Positions 46,744-56,035 are shown, numbered from the stretch's first letter. The stretch is DNA of 64,000 nucleotides from Kineosporiaceae bacterium (GCA_016713225.1 JADJPO010000003.1:558001-622000), one strand, 5' to 3'. The notes: generated by a model from the letters alone, not told the origin. Numbers and translations: made by a program.

Positions 46744-48003
46744 GTGGGCGACGGCGCGCGAGCGCGCGTCGTTCTCGGCGTCAGCGGGGGGATCGCCGCC
46801 TACAAGGCGGCGGTGCTGCTGCGCCTGCTCGCCGAGCATCACGACTGCGACATCACCGTCGTCCCGACCGACGCCGCGCTGCACTTCGTCGGTGAGGCCA
46901 CCTGGGCGGCGCTGTCGGGCCACCCGGTCGCCACGGGCGTCTGGGACGACGTGCACCGGGTGCCGCACGTGCGCCTCGGCCAACAGGCCGACCTGGTTCT
47001 GGTCGCCCCCGCCACGGCCGATCTGCTCGCCCGGGCCGCGCACGGCCAGGCCAACGACCTGCTCACCTCCACCCTGCTGACGGCGCGCTGCCCGGTGCTC
47101 ATGGCGCCGGCGATGCACACCGAGATGTGGGACCACCCCGCCACCCGGGCCAATGTGGCCCTGCTGCGTGAGCGGGGGGTCGTCGTCCTGGAGCCCGCCA
47201 GCGGACGGCTCACCGGCGCCGACACCGGGCCGGGCCGGCTGCCCGAACCCGAGGCGATCGCTGCCGCGGCCGCCCGCCTGCTCGCCGGCCACCGCCGGGG
47301 CGCCGGGGCCACTGCCGACCTGGCCGGACGCCACGTGGTGATCAGTGCCGGCGGCACCCGCGAACCGCTCGATCCGGTGCGCTACCTCGGCAACCGTTCC
47401 TCGGGTCGTCAGGGCTATGCGCTGGCCGCTGCGGCCGCCGCCCGGGGCGCATCCGTCGTCCTGGTCTCGGCGAACGTCGCGCTGTCGCCGCCCGCCGGGG
47501 TCGAGGTGGTCGAGGTGGGCACCGCGCTCGAGCTGCGGCAGGCCGTGCTGGCGGCCTGCGCGCCCACGCCGGACGGGCGCCGTCCGGATGCCGTGGTCAT
47601 GGCCGCCGCCGTCGCCGACTACCGCCCGGCGGCCATCGCCGAGCACAAGCTGAAGAAGACCCACACCACCGCGGACGACGACAGCGCACCGACCATCGAG
47701 CTGGTCAGGAACCCCGACGTGCTGGCCGAGCTGGTGCGCGAGCGGGCCGCCGCGGTGATCGTGGGCTTCGCCGCCGAGACCGGTGACGAGACGGGCGACG
47801 TGTTGGCCCACGGCCTGGCCAAGCTGGCCCGCAAGGGGTGTGACCTGCTCGTGGTGAACGACGTCTCGTCCGGCAAGGTGTTCGGACGGGACGTCACCGA
47901 GGTGACGATCCTGGACGCCGCCGGGGGAGTGCACCCGGTGCCGGCGGGCAGCAAGGACGAGGCGGCCGAGGCGATCTGGGACGCCGTGCTACGGCACGGG
48001 TGA
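46744..48003 (+). CDS. coaBC: Bifunctional phosphopantothenoylcysteine decarboxylase/synthase
   Basis: A 419-residue bifunctional enzyme for coenzyme A synthesis. The N-terminal CoaC flavoprotein has VLGVSGGIAAYKAAVLL, PAMHTEMWDHPAT and PASGRLTGADTGPGRLP. The C-terminal CoaB CTP-dependent synthetase has VISAGGTREPLDPVRYLGN, SSGRQGYALA, VMAAAVADYRPAAIAEHKLK and NDVSSGKVFG. GTG 46744 is immediately after rpoZ. The His version of the PAMN motif is, as far as I know, common in actinomycetes. Confidence 0.96.
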   Translation: MGDGARARVVLGVSGGIAAYKAAVLLRLLAEHHDCDITVVPTDAALHFVGEATWAALSGHPVATGVWDDVHRVPHVRLGQQADLVLVAPATADLLARAAHGQANDLLTSTLLTARCPVLMAPAMHTEMWDHPATRANVALLRERGVVVLEPASGRLTGADTGPGRLPEPEAIAAAAARLLAGHRRGAGATADLAGRHVVISAGGTREPLDPVRYLGNRSSGRQGYALAAAAAARGASVVLVSANVALSPPAGVEVVEVGTALELRQAVLAACAPTPDGRRPDAVVMAAAVADYRPAAIAEHKLKKTHTTADDDSAPTIELVRNPDVLAELVRERAAAVIVGFAAETGDETGDVLAHGLAKLARKGCDLLVVNDVSSGKVFGRDVTEVTILDAAGGVHPVPAGSKDEAAEAIWDAVLRHG

Positions 48004-48023
48004 GCCACTCGTCGTACCGCCGT

Positions 48024-48029
48024 TAGAGT
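48024..48029 (+). promoter_or_regulatory. Putative -10 hexamer of metK
   Basis: TAGAGT lies between coaBC and metK. A transcript starting here would carry a leader of about 35 nt to GTG 48070. Confidence 0.4.
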
Positions 48030-48069
48030 GATGACCAAGACAGCAGCCGCTGCACCTGACGGGAGTACC

Positions 48070-49275
48070 GTGACACACCGTTTGTTCACGTCCGAGTCGG
48101 TGACCGAGGGTCACCCGGACAAGATCTGCGACCAGATCTCCGACGCCATCCTGGACGGCCTGCTCGCCGCCGACCCGCGCAGCCGGGTCGCCGTCGAGAC
48201 CATGGTCACCACCGGTCTGGTGCACGTGGCCGGTGAGGTCACCACCGAGGCCTACGTGGACATCCCCTCGATCGTGCGCCAGACCATCCTGGGCATCGGG
48301 TATGACTCCTCGACCAAGGGCTTCGACGGAAACTCGTGTGGCGTCGAGATCTCGATCGGGTCGCAGTCACCCGACATCGCGCAGGGCGTGGACGCCGCGT
48401 ATGAAACCCGAGTCGAAGCCTCTACCGGACCAGTCGACCCGCTGGACGCCCAGGGCGCCGGCGACCAGGGCCTGATGTTCGGCTACGCCTGCGACGAGAC
48501 CCCCCAGCTCATGCCGCTGCCGATCTGGCTGGCCCACCGCCTGGCGCAGCGTCTGTCCGAGGTGCGGCGCAGCGGCGAGGTGCCCTACCTGCGCCCGGAC
48601 GGCAAGACCCAGGTCACCATCGCCTACGACGGCGACCGCCCGGTCGGCCTGGACACCGTGGTGGTGTCGAGCCAGCACGCCGCCGACATCTCCCTCGAGA
48701 ACCTGCTCACCCCGGACGTGGCCACCCTGGTGGTCAAGCCGGTGCTGGACGAGGTCGCGATCGACGCCTCGAACTACCGGCTGCTGGTCAACCCCACCGG
48801 GCGGTTCGAGATCGGCGGCCCGATGGGTGATGCCGGTCTGACCGGTCGCAAGATCATCGTCGACACCTACGGTGGCATGGCCCGCCACGGTGGTGGCGCG
48901 TTCTCGGGCAAGGACCCGTCGAAGGTCGACCGTTCGGCCGCCTACGCGATGCGGTGGCTGGCCAAGAACGTGGTGGCCGCGGGTCTGGCTCGCCGGTGCG
49001 AGGCACAGGTCGCCTACGCCATCGGCAAGGCGCACCCGGTGGGCCTCTACCTCGAGACCTTCGGCACCGAGACCGTCGACCCGGCCCGGCTCGAGAAGGC
49101 GGTGCGTGAGGTCTTCGACCTGCGCCCGGCGGCGATCATCCGCGACCTCGACCTGCTGCGGCCGATCTACAAGGCGACGGCGGCGTACGGGCACTTCGGC
49201 CGCACCGATGCCGGTCTGGACTTCCCGTGGGAGCGGACGAACCGGGTCGAGGCGTTGCACTCCGCCGTCGCCTGA
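48070..49275 (+). CDS. metK: S-adenosylmethionine synthetase
   Basis: A 401-residue enzyme that makes SAM from methionine and ATP. The N-terminal THRLFTSESVTEGHPDKICD is the family start, then GEVTTEAYVDIPSIVR, GDQGLMFGYACDETPQLMPLP, RFEIGGPMGDAGLTGRKIIVDTYGG-type loops and the Lys-containing GGGAFSGKDPSKVDRSAAY. GTG 48070 (GGGAG 5 nt upstream) is preferred over ATG 48031, which lies almost on the -10-like box. No SAM riboswitch is seen upstream. A single degenerate repeat follows the stop. Confidence 0.96.
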   Translation: MTHRLFTSESVTEGHPDKICDQISDAILDGLLAADPRSRVAVETMVTTGLVHVAGEVTTEAYVDIPSIVRQTILGIGYDSSTKGFDGNSCGVEISIGSQSPDIAQGVDAAYETRVEASTGPVDPLDAQGAGDQGLMFGYACDETPQLMPLPIWLAHRLAQRLSEVRRSGEVPYLRPDGKTQVTIAYDGDRPVGLDTVVVSSQHAADISLENLLTPDVATLVVKPVLDEVAIDASNYRLLVNPTGRFEIGGPMGDAGLTGRKIIVDTYGGMARHGGGAFSGKDPSKVDRSAAYAMRWLAKNVVAAGLARRCEAQVAYAIGKAHPVGLYLETFGTETVDPARLEKAVREVFDLRPAAIIRDLDLLRPIYKATAAYGHFGRTDAGLDFPWERTNRVEALHSAVA

Positions 49276-49304
49276 GTCGTGTGGCATGGCCCCTGCAACG
49301 GTTG

Positions 49305-49325
49305 GTGATCAGGCAATCCGTGCAC
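49305..49325 (+). repeat. Single degenerate copy of the 21-bp repeat
   Basis: Reads GTGATCAGGC, then AATCC, then GTGCAC. It differs from the consensus at one position in the TGATCATG core and lies alone between metK and priA. Confidence 0.75.
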
Positions 49326-49347
49326 CTTTCACCGCCCGCCTGAGCCT

Positions 49348-51420
49348 GTGAAGGCTGTGTCGAGCGGCCTGACCGGGTTGACCGGGCCGTCCAGCCCGAT
49401 CGCCCGGGTGGTCATCGACCTGCCCCTGCTGCACCTGGACCGTCCCTTCGACTACCAGGTGCCGGACGGCATGGGCGCCGCTGCGGTACCCGGCGCCCGG
49501 GTGCGGGTTCGGTTCGCCGGGCAGGACGTCGACGCGTTCGTGCTCGACCGGGTGGCCGAGACGGACCACCCGGGACGGCTCAGCCCGCTGCAGCGGGTGG
49601 TCTCGGCCGAGCCGGTGCTGACCGCGGACGTCGCGCGGCTGGCCCGCGGGGTGGCCGACCGCTATCTGGGCACGATGTCGGACGTGCTGCGGCTCGCCGT
49701 CCCGCCCCGTCACGCGGCCACCGAGACGGCCCATTCACCACGATCACCGTTGGATCGCCGTTTGCGACCGTCGAGCCGGAGCACACGGCGATCTGACGGC
49801 GATCATGAGCGGGTTGATCAGCACTGGGCGGACTACCCGGCAGGCGCGGCGTTCCTGGCGCGGCTGAGCCGAGGCGAATCACCGCGAGCCGTTTGGGCTG
49901 CCCTGCCCGGCGCCGAGCACTGGGCTCGAGCGGTCGCGGCAGCCTGCGCCGCCACGGTGGCCTCGGGTCGGGGAGCGATCGTCGTGCTACCCGACCGGCG
50001 CGACGTCGAGGTGCTCGACGGGGTGTTGACCTCGGTGCTCGGCCCGGGCCGGCACGCTCGCCTCGAGGCCGACCTCGGTCCGGCCGAGCGGTACCGCGCC
50101 TTCCTGGCCTGTCTGCGCGGCGAGGTGTCGGTGGCCATCGGGACCCGATCGGCCGCCTATGCCCCGATCCGGGACCTGGGGCTGGTCGCCATCTGGCAGG
50201 ACGGTGACGACAGCCACGCCGAGCAACGTGCGCCCTACCCGCACAGTCGCGAGGTGCTGGTGTTGCGAGCCGAGCAGGCGGACGCCGCCGCGTTGATCGG
50301 CGGCTGGTCGGTCACCGCCGAGGCGGCCGAGCTGGTCGCCTCCGGATGGGCGCGGCCGATCGAGCCCGACCGGCCCCGGCGACGGTCGGCCTGGGCCCGG
50401 ATCTCGGCGGTGGGCGACCAGGACGCCGCGGGCGGGCCGACCGGGGTGCGCCTGCCGACGCAGGCGTGGCGCGTCGTCCAGCAGGGGTTGCGTGCCGGTC
50501 CGGTGCTGATCCAGGTGCCCCGAACGGGGTATGTGCCGGCGGTGGCCTGTGCGACCTGCCGCACCCCCGCTCGCTGCCCGCACTGCGCCGGACCGGTGCA
50601 GGTCGAGGACGCCACCCAACGCATCAGTTGCCGCTGGTGCGGACGCCACCTGCCGGGGTGGGCCTGCCCGCAGTGCGGTGGCCGGACGTTGCGCGCCCGT
50701 CGGATCGGTGCCGATCGCACCCGGGAGGAGCTCGGCCGAGCATTCCCGGGGGTGCCGGTGGTGATCGCGCGCCCCGACCGAGAACTGCCCACGGTGGGCG
50801 AGCGGGCGGTGATCGTGGTGGCAACTCCCGGCGTCGAGCCGTCGGCGTCGGCCGCCGGCGGCTATGCCGCAGCCGTGCTGCTGGACGGTGACCTCATGCT
50901 GGCCCGGGCCGATCTGCGCGCCGACGAACAGGCGTTGGGCCGGTGGGCCGCGGCCGCGGCACTGGTGCGTCCGGCCAGTGCGTCCGGGACTGTGGTGCTG
51001 GTGGTCTCGGACCCCGCCGTGGGCGCGGTTCAGGCGCTGGTGCGCCAGGATCCGCTGGGTTTCGCCCAGCGGCTGCTCGCCGAGCGCGACGAGGTCCACC
51101 TGCCGCCGGCGTGGACGCTGGTGACACTGGACGGCGAGCGGTCGGCCGTGGCGAGTCTGTTGGACGCCGCGACGGCCGAGGAGGGCTGGCCTGCCGCCGA
51201 TCGGCTGGGGCCGATCCTGCTGGAGACCGGTGCCGGCACCGTGCCGGACGACGAGCCGGTGCTCCCGGTGGACGAGCCCACCGTGCGGTGGGTGATCCGG
51301 GTGCGGCCGCAGGACCTGCCCGCCGCGGCCCGGTGTCTGCGCGCGGCCCTGGTGGCGCGCAGTGCCCGCCGCGAACGGGCCTCGGTGCGGGTCCGGGTGG
51401 ACCCCCGCGACATCGGCTGA
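49348..51420 (+). CDS. priA: Primosomal protein N' homologue without helicase motifs
   Basis: A 690-residue actinobacterial PriA. The N-terminal 3'-binding domain (IARVVIDLPLLHLDRPFDYQ, VRVRFAGQDVDAFVLDR) is conserved. The central region retains VGIGTRSAAYAPIRDLGLVA-type sequences, but no Walker A GxxxxGK and no DEAH Walker B are visible, so it is not expected to be an active helicase. Eight cysteines in CATC, CPHC, CRWC and CPQC form the zinc motif. Such degenerate PriA proteins are usual in actinomycetes, where PriA is annotated probable replication restart protein. GTG 49348 follows metK after a repeat. Confidence 0.9.
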   Translation: MKAVSSGLTGLTGPSSPIARVVIDLPLLHLDRPFDYQVPDGMGAAAVPGARVRVRFAGQDVDAFVLDRVAETDHPGRLSPLQRVVSAEPVLTADVARLARGVADRYLGTMSDVLRLAVPPRHAATETAHSPRSPLDRRLRPSSRSTRRSDGDHERVDQHWADYPAGAAFLARLSRGESPRAVWAALPGAEHWARAVAAACAATVASGRGAIVVLPDRRDVEVLDGVLTSVLGPGRHARLEADLGPAERYRAFLACLRGEVSVAIGTRSAAYAPIRDLGLVAIWQDGDDSHAEQRAPYPHSREVLVLRAEQADAAALIGGWSVTAEAAELVASGWARPIEPDRPRRRSAWARISAVGDQDAAGGPTGVRLPTQAWRVVQQGLRAGPVLIQVPRTGYVPAVACATCRTPARCPHCAGPVQVEDATQRISCRWCGRHLPGWACPQCGGRTLRARRIGADRTREELGRAFPGVPVVIARPDRELPTVGERAVIVVATPGVEPSASAAGGYAAAVLLDGDLMLARADLRADEQALGRWAAAAALVRPASASGTVVLVVSDPAVGAVQALVRQDPLGFAQRLLAERDEVHLPPAWTLVTLDGERSAVASLLDAATAEEGWPAADRLGPILLETGAGTVPDDEPVLPVDEPTVRWVIRVRPQDLPAAARCLRAALVARSARRERASVRVRVDPRDIG

Positions 51421-51526
51421 CAAACCCGCTCATGCTCCGCGGCTGCCGCTTCATGCTCCCTGGGTAGGCGCTGAGGGGCGTTCCGAGCGGAGTACGGCAG
51501 GTCACCAGCGGAGCATGACGCGTTTG
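51421..51526. repeat. Long imperfect inverted repeat between priA and nrtR
   Basis: The outer arms 51421-51440 and 51508-51526 are imperfect complements (CTCATGCTCCGC pairs with GCGGAGCATGA). An inner CTGCCG/CGGCAG stem is at 51443-51448 and 51495-51500. It fills the 109-bp gap of convergent genes and probably is a bidirectional terminator, or a decayed small mobile element. Confidence 0.6.
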
Positions 51527-51529
51527 GGG

Positions 51530-52249
51530 TCAGTGGGCGGTGGGGGGATGCAGCACCGCGAAGGCGTCCGTGATCTGCAGCTCCGGACTGCGGAACCGGA
51601 AGACGGCGGCGGGACGCCCGCCGGCCGGCCCCGAGCCGACCCGTTCGCCGGTGGCCTCGATCTGCTGGCGGCGCACCAGGATGCGCTGCAGGTTGGTGGC
51701 GTCCACCTCGTGGCCCAGCGCCGCCCGGTAGTACGTCACGAGCTCCGACATGGTGAACGTGCGTGGTGCCAGGGCGAAACCCACGTTGGTGTACGACAGC
51801 TTGGAACGCAATCTGCGACAAGCGGTTTCGATGATGGCCGCATGGTCGAAGGCCAGTTGCGGCAGATCGTCCACCGCGTGCCAGCGGGTGTCGGCAGGTA
51901 CGGCCGGCTCGGCGTTGCCGGGCACCAGACCCAGGTAGGTGGTGGCCACGGTGCGGACCGTCGGCACCCGGTTCGGTGCGCCCAGGGTCTCGAGCTGCTC
52001 GAGATGACTGAGTTCGCGGACGTCGACCTTCTCGGCCAGCTGACGTCGGATCGAGGCGCGCAGGTCCTCGGTGGCGCCGAGGCGACCGCCGGGCAACGAC
52101 CAGCGACCGCTGTGCGGCGCCTTGGCCCGACACCACAGCAGCACGTGCAATCGGCCGCTTCGTACCTGCAGGACGGCGGCCAGGACCTCGTGGTCGAACC
52201 CGCCGACCGACGATGGCCCACTCGACGCGGGCCGGGTTTGCCCTGGCAC
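51530..52249 (-). CDS. nrtR: NrtR-like Nudix-domain transcriptional regulator of NAD synthesis
   Basis: A 239-residue protein with an N-terminal Nudix-like domain (EVLAAVLQVRSGRLHVLLW, HSGRWSLPGGRLGATEDLRA) that binds ADP-ribose-type ligands but has a degenerate Nudix box (LRASIRRQLAEKVD). The C-terminal winged helix (ALAPRTFTMSELVTYYRAAL, NLQRILVRRQQIEATGERVG) is that of NrtR repressors. It is divergent from nadA-nadB-nadC, with a palindromic candidate operator in the 70-bp gap. I infer repression of NAD biosynthesis. GTG 52249 leaves the Nudix fold intact. Confidence 0.88.
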   Translation of the reverse strand: MPGQTRPASSGPSSVGGFDHEVLAAVLQVRSGRLHVLLWCRAKAPHSGRWSLPGGRLGATEDLRASIRRQLAEKVDVRELSHLEQLETLGAPNRVPTVRTVATTYLGLVPGNAEPAVPADTRWHAVDDLPQLAFDHAAIIETACRRLRSKLSYTNVGFALAPRTFTMSELVTYYRAALGHEVDATNLQRILVRRQQIEATGERVGSGPAGGRPAAVFRFRSPELQITDAFAVLHPPTAH

Positions 52250-52271
52250 GGGAAGATGTTACTGTAGCCCG

Positions 52272-52294
52272 GTTATCGCCTACTGAGCGAAAAC
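52272..52294. promoter_or_regulatory. Candidate NrtR operator between nrtR and nadA
   Basis: GTTATCGC and GCGAAAAC are separated by 7 nt and form an inverted repeat with one mismatch in 8. The site overlaps the region expected for the nadA promoter, and a TAGGGT -10-like box follows at about 52295. Confidence 0.6.
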
Positions 52295-52319
52295 TAGGGT
52301 CGGCCCGAGGAGACCAGGT

Positions 52320-53347
52320 GTGGAGTCGATGAGTGAGCCAGACAGCACCACCGAGCCGGGGCTGATCGCCGGCCGAACGCCGGATGAGTGGGCCGCCGAG
52401 GTGCGTCGACGTGCCACCGAGCGCGATGCGGTGATCCTGGCGCACAACTACCAACTGCCCGCCATCCAGGACGTTGCCGATCACGTGGGGGACTCGCTGG
52501 CGCTGTCGCGGATCGCCGCGACGGCACCTCAGCGCGAGATCGTGTTCTGCGGCGTCCACTTCATGGCCGAGACGGCCAAGCTGCTCTCACCCGACAAGCG
52601 CGTCCTGATCCCCGATGCGAAGGCCGGGTGTTCGCTGGCCGACACCATCCACGTCGAGGAACTGCGGGCCTGGAAGCAGGCCAATCCCGGTGCCGTGGTC
52701 GTGGCGTACGTCAACACCACCGCCGCGGTGAAGGCCGAGACCGACATCTGCTGCACGTCGTCCAACGCGGCCGATGTCGTCCGGTCGATCCCGGCCGAGA
52801 CACCGATCCTGTTTCTGCCCGACCGTCACCTGGGTGCGCACGTGCGTCGGGTGACCGGGCGCACCAACCTGAAGATCTGGGCCGGGCAATGCCATGTGCA
52901 CGAGGGCATCACGGGGAAGATGCTGGTCGATGAACTCCTGGCCGATCCCGAGGCGGACGTCCTGGTGCATCCCGAATGCGCCTGTGCCACACCCGCTTTG
53001 GAGCTGGTGGCCAGTGGCACGGTTGCCCCGCAACGGGTCCGGATCCTGTCCACCGGCGGCATGGCCGAGGTGGCCGGCGGCCGGGTGGACGCCCCCGGGT
53101 GCTGGTGGCCACCGAGACGGGCATGCTGCATCAACTGCGCAAGCGCAACACCACCGGCACGCAGTACCTGCCGGTGAGCGAGAAGGCAGTCTGCCACTAC
53201 ATGAAGATGATCACCCCGGAGAAGCTGCTGAACTGCCTGATCACCGGCACCGACGAGGTCGATGTCGACCCGGCCATCGCGGCGGCAGCGCGAACCTCGG
53301 TGGAGCGGATGATCGCCATCGGTCAGCCCTCCCGAGGCGGGGAGTGA
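52320..53347 (+). pseudogene. nadA: Quinolinate synthase, frameshifted by a missing C
   Basis: The [4Fe-4S] enzyme makes quinolinate from iminoaspartate and DHAP. The first part has AHNYQLPAIQDVADHVGDSL, HFMAETAKLLSP, the cysteine ligand regions DICCTSSNA and VLVHPECAC, and AGQCHVHEGIT. At 53092-53096 a run of five C breaks the frame after RVDAP. Six C would continue RVLVATETGMLHQLRKRNTT to the stop at 53347, including VCHYMKMIT with a further Cys, giving 342 residues. nadB starts on the restored stop. Since nadA is essential for de novo NAD synthesis, a sequencing error is more likely than decay. Confidence 0.85.
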
Positions 53348-55146
53348 TGGCGCACGCTGCCGCCCAACAGCGCGTCGTCCAGCGGTTGGCCTGCGGGCCG
53401 GTCGCGCTCACCTCGACCACCGACGTGCTCATCGTCGGGTCGGGTATCGCGGGCCTGGCGCTGGCACAGGCCTTGAGCGAGCACGGGTTACGGGTCGATG
53501 TGGTGACCAAGGCCCGGCTCCGCGAAGGCAGCACCCGGTGGGCGCAAGGCGGCGTGGCCACCGCCGACGGCCCGGGCGACGACCCGAGGCACCACCTGAC
53601 CGACACCCTGATCGCCGGTGCCGGGTTGTGCGACCCGGACGCCGTCCGGGTGTTGGTCGAGGAAGGCCCCACAGCGGTCGCGGGGCTGTTGGCCAGCGGG
53701 GCGGCGTTCGACCGCACCGCGGACGGCGCGCTGTCGTACACCCTCGAGGGCGGGCACTCCTGGCCGCGCATCGTGCACGCCGGTGGTGATGCCACCGGGC
53801 TCGAGATCCAGCGAACGCTGGAGTCGGCGGTGATGGCCGCGGACGACGTCCAGGTCTGGGAGCGCACCTTTCTGCTCGACCTGCTGACCGACGACGGTGT
53901 CGGCGGAGTCAACGGAGTCAACGGCGCCGGGCCGACGGTGGTGGGTGCGCGGGTGTCCCGCTGGACCGGCACCGGTCACCACGACGCCAGCCACGAGATC
54001 GGCGAGATCCACGCCCGGGCGGTCGTGCTGGCCACGGGCGGCTACGGGCAGGTCTTCGCCCAGACCTCCAACCCCTGGGTCGCCACCGGCGACGGGCTGG
54101 CCGCCGCGTTGCGGGCCGGGGCGGTTGCGGCCGACCTCGAGTTCGTGCAGTTCCACCCCACGGTGCTCGCGTTGGCCGCGGTCTCGGACGACGCGGGGCG
54201 CCACCTGCTGGTCTCCGAGGCGGTGCGGGGCGAGGGCGCCGTGCTGATCGACGCCGACGGCCGGCGGGTGATGGCCGGCAAGCACCCCCGCGAGGATCTG
54301 GCCCCGCGCGACGTCGTGGCGGCCACCATGGCCGCCCGGATGGCCGAGCTGGGGGTGGACCACCTCTATCTGGACGCACGCCACCTCGGGGAGGAGAAGC
54401 TGCTGCGGCGCTTCCCGACCATCGTGGCCGGGTGCCGGGCGGCCGGGGTCGACCCGGTCACCCAGCCGATCCCCGTGGCCCCGGCGGCGCACTACGCCTG
54501 CGGGGGGTTGCGGTCGGACATGTCCGGCCGGACCTCGCTGCCCGGCTTGTTCGCGGTCGGCGAGGTGGCCTGCACGGGGGTTCACGGCGCCAACCGGTTG
54601 GCCTCGAACTCACTGCTGGAGGCGATGGTGGTCGCCCGGCGACTGGCCCGGACGCTCCTGACCGAACCGCCACCGCGCCGGACACCGACCCCTGAGCTCC
54701 GACGTGCCGGCCTGGTCGATCCCGGCCGGCGCCAGGAGCTCACCGAGGCGATGGTGCGCTGGGCCGGCGTGGTGCGTCGTCCGGAGGAACTGGACGCGTT
54801 GGCCCAGTTGCTGGACGATCTGGCCCCCTCCACCGCCGACTCAGCCGACCCAGCCGACCCCGCCCACCCAGCCGACCCAGGCGCCGAGCCGGGGTTGTAC
54901 GCCTGGGAGGCCACCAACCTGCACACCATCTCGGTGGCCCTGGTGGCCGCCGCGCGGGTCCGGGCCGAGAGTCGCGGCTGCCACCGGCGCAGCGACGCCG
55001 ACGGCCCCAGCGAGGCCTGGCGTTGCCGGGTGCGGTCGACCGTGCAGGACGGGGTCGTCGTCCGGCTGCAGGATGAACCGGTGCCCGACCATCAGCTCGA
55101 ACCGGCCGAGCCCGCCTCGGCCCTGATCGCGGAGGTTTCCCGATGA
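53347..55146 (+). CDS. nadB: L-aspartate oxidase
   Basis: A 599-residue FAD enzyme that converts L-aspartate to iminoaspartate for quinolinate synthase. FAD binding is DVLIVGSGIAGLALAQALSE at residues about 27-46, and the succinate dehydrogenase-like active-site regions are REGSTRWAQGGVAT, EGGHSWPRIVHAGGDATG and LEFVQFHPTVLAL, then APRDVVAATMAARM and APAAHYACGGL. The C-terminal region has a low-complexity ADPADPAHPADP insertion. It starts on the nadA stop and overlaps nadC (ATGA). Confidence 0.96.
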   Translation: MAHAAAQQRVVQRLACGPVALTSTTDVLIVGSGIAGLALAQALSEHGLRVDVVTKARLREGSTRWAQGGVATADGPGDDPRHHLTDTLIAGAGLCDPDAVRVLVEEGPTAVAGLLASGAAFDRTADGALSYTLEGGHSWPRIVHAGGDATGLEIQRTLESAVMAADDVQVWERTFLLDLLTDDGVGGVNGVNGAGPTVVGARVSRWTGTGHHDASHEIGEIHARAVVLATGGYGQVFAQTSNPWVATGDGLAAALRAGAVAADLEFVQFHPTVLALAAVSDDAGRHLLVSEAVRGEGAVLIDADGRRVMAGKHPREDLAPRDVVAATMAARMAELGVDHLYLDARHLGEEKLLRRFPTIVAGCRAAGVDPVTQPIPVAPAAHYACGGLRSDMSGRTSLPGLFAVGEVACTGVHGANRLASNSLLEAMVVARRLARTLLTEPPPRRTPTPELRRAGLVDPGRRQELTEAMVRWAGVVRRPEELDALAQLLDDLAPSTADSADPADPAHPADPGAEPGLYAWEATNLHTISVALVAAARVRAESRGCHRRSDADGPSEAWRCRVRSTVQDGVVVRLQDEPVPDHQLEPAEPASALIAEVSR

Positions 55147-55994
55147 CCACGGCCCTGGCCCTGCCCGAGGGTGAGGCGATGCGGATCGCCGAACTGGCGC
55201 TGACCGAGGACCTGGCCGGTGGGGTGGATGTGACCACCCTGGCGACCATCGACGTGAACGCGCTCGGGGTGGCTGAGATCGTCGCTCGAGCGGACGGCGT
55301 GGTTGCCGGGATCCCGGTCGCGCGAGCGGTGTTCGACAAGGTCGGCGGGGTGGTGTTCGACCCGCGCGTGGTCGACGGCAGCCGGGTGCAGCGGGGCGAC
55401 GTGCTCGCCGAGGTGAGTGGCCCGGTGCGCGCCATCCTGACCGGTGAGCGCAGCGCGTTGAACGTGCTCTGCATGCTCTCGGGCATTGCCACCCTGACCG
55501 CGGCGTGGGTCGAGGCGGTGGCCGGCACCGGGGCGGTGATCCGCGATACCCGCAAGACCGCGCCCGGGCTGCGGGTGATCCAGAAGTACGCGGTGCGCTG
55601 CGGCGGCGGGCAGAACCACCGGATGGGGCTGAGCGACCAGGCACTGATCAAGGACAACCACGTGCTGTCGGCCGGGGGAGTCGTGCCCGCTCTCGAGGCG
55701 GTACGCGCCATGGCACCCGACGTGGTGTGCGAGGTCGAGTGCACGCTGCCCGAGCAGGTCGAGCAGGCCTGCGCCGCCGGCGCGGTGCTGATCCTGCTGG
55801 ACAACATGACGTTGGATGCCACCCGTGAGTCCGTTGCCATAGCGCGGCGTTATGGCACCCGCACCGAGTCCAGTGGCGGGCTGCGGCTGGAGAACGCCCG
55901 TGAGGTCGCCGAGACGGGAGTCGACTACCTGGCCGTCGGGGCTTTGACGCATTCGGCCCCGGTCTTGGACATCGCGTTGGATCTGCGTCGCTGA
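55143..55994 (+). CDS. nadC: Nicotinate-nucleotide pyrophosphorylase (carboxylating)
   Basis: A 283-residue enzyme that makes nicotinate mononucleotide from quinolinate and PRPP. LALTEDLAGGVDVTTLA, GERSALNVLCMLSGIATLTA, RDTRKTAPGLRVIQKYAVRC, GGGQNHRMGLSDQALIKDNH and VECTLPEQVEQACAAGAVLI are all diagnostic; the RKT, KxxxR and H-x-M motifs hold the substrate. ATG 55143 overlaps the nadB stop. It completes the NrtR-linked nadABC operon. Confidence 0.97.
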   Translation: MTTALALPEGEAMRIAELALTEDLAGGVDVTTLATIDVNALGVAEIVARADGVVAGIPVARAVFDKVGGVVFDPRVVDGSRVQRGDVLAEVSGPVRAILTGERSALNVLCMLSGIATLTAAWVEAVAGTGAVIRDTRKTAPGLRVIQKYAVRCGGGQNHRMGLSDQALIKDNHVLSAGGVVPALEAVRAMAPDVVCEVECTLPEQVEQACAAGAVLILLDNMTLDATRESVAIARRYGTRTESSGGLRLENAREVAETGVDYLAVGALTHSAPVLDIALDLRR

Positions 55995-56029
55995 CGGGCT
56001 GATCCGGCAGGCGGCACGGTCGGCCACCT

Positions 56030-56035
56030 AGACTG
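56030..56035 (+). promoter_or_regulatory. Possible -10 hexamer of def
   Basis: TAGACT lies 68 bp upstream of the def start in the short gap after nadC. No -35 box is clear. Confidence 0.3.

Noticed and set aside
48031..48069. ATG 48031 as the metK start
   Set aside because: It lies 1 nt past a likely -10 box, whereas GTG 48070 has a ribosome-binding site and matches the family N-terminus.
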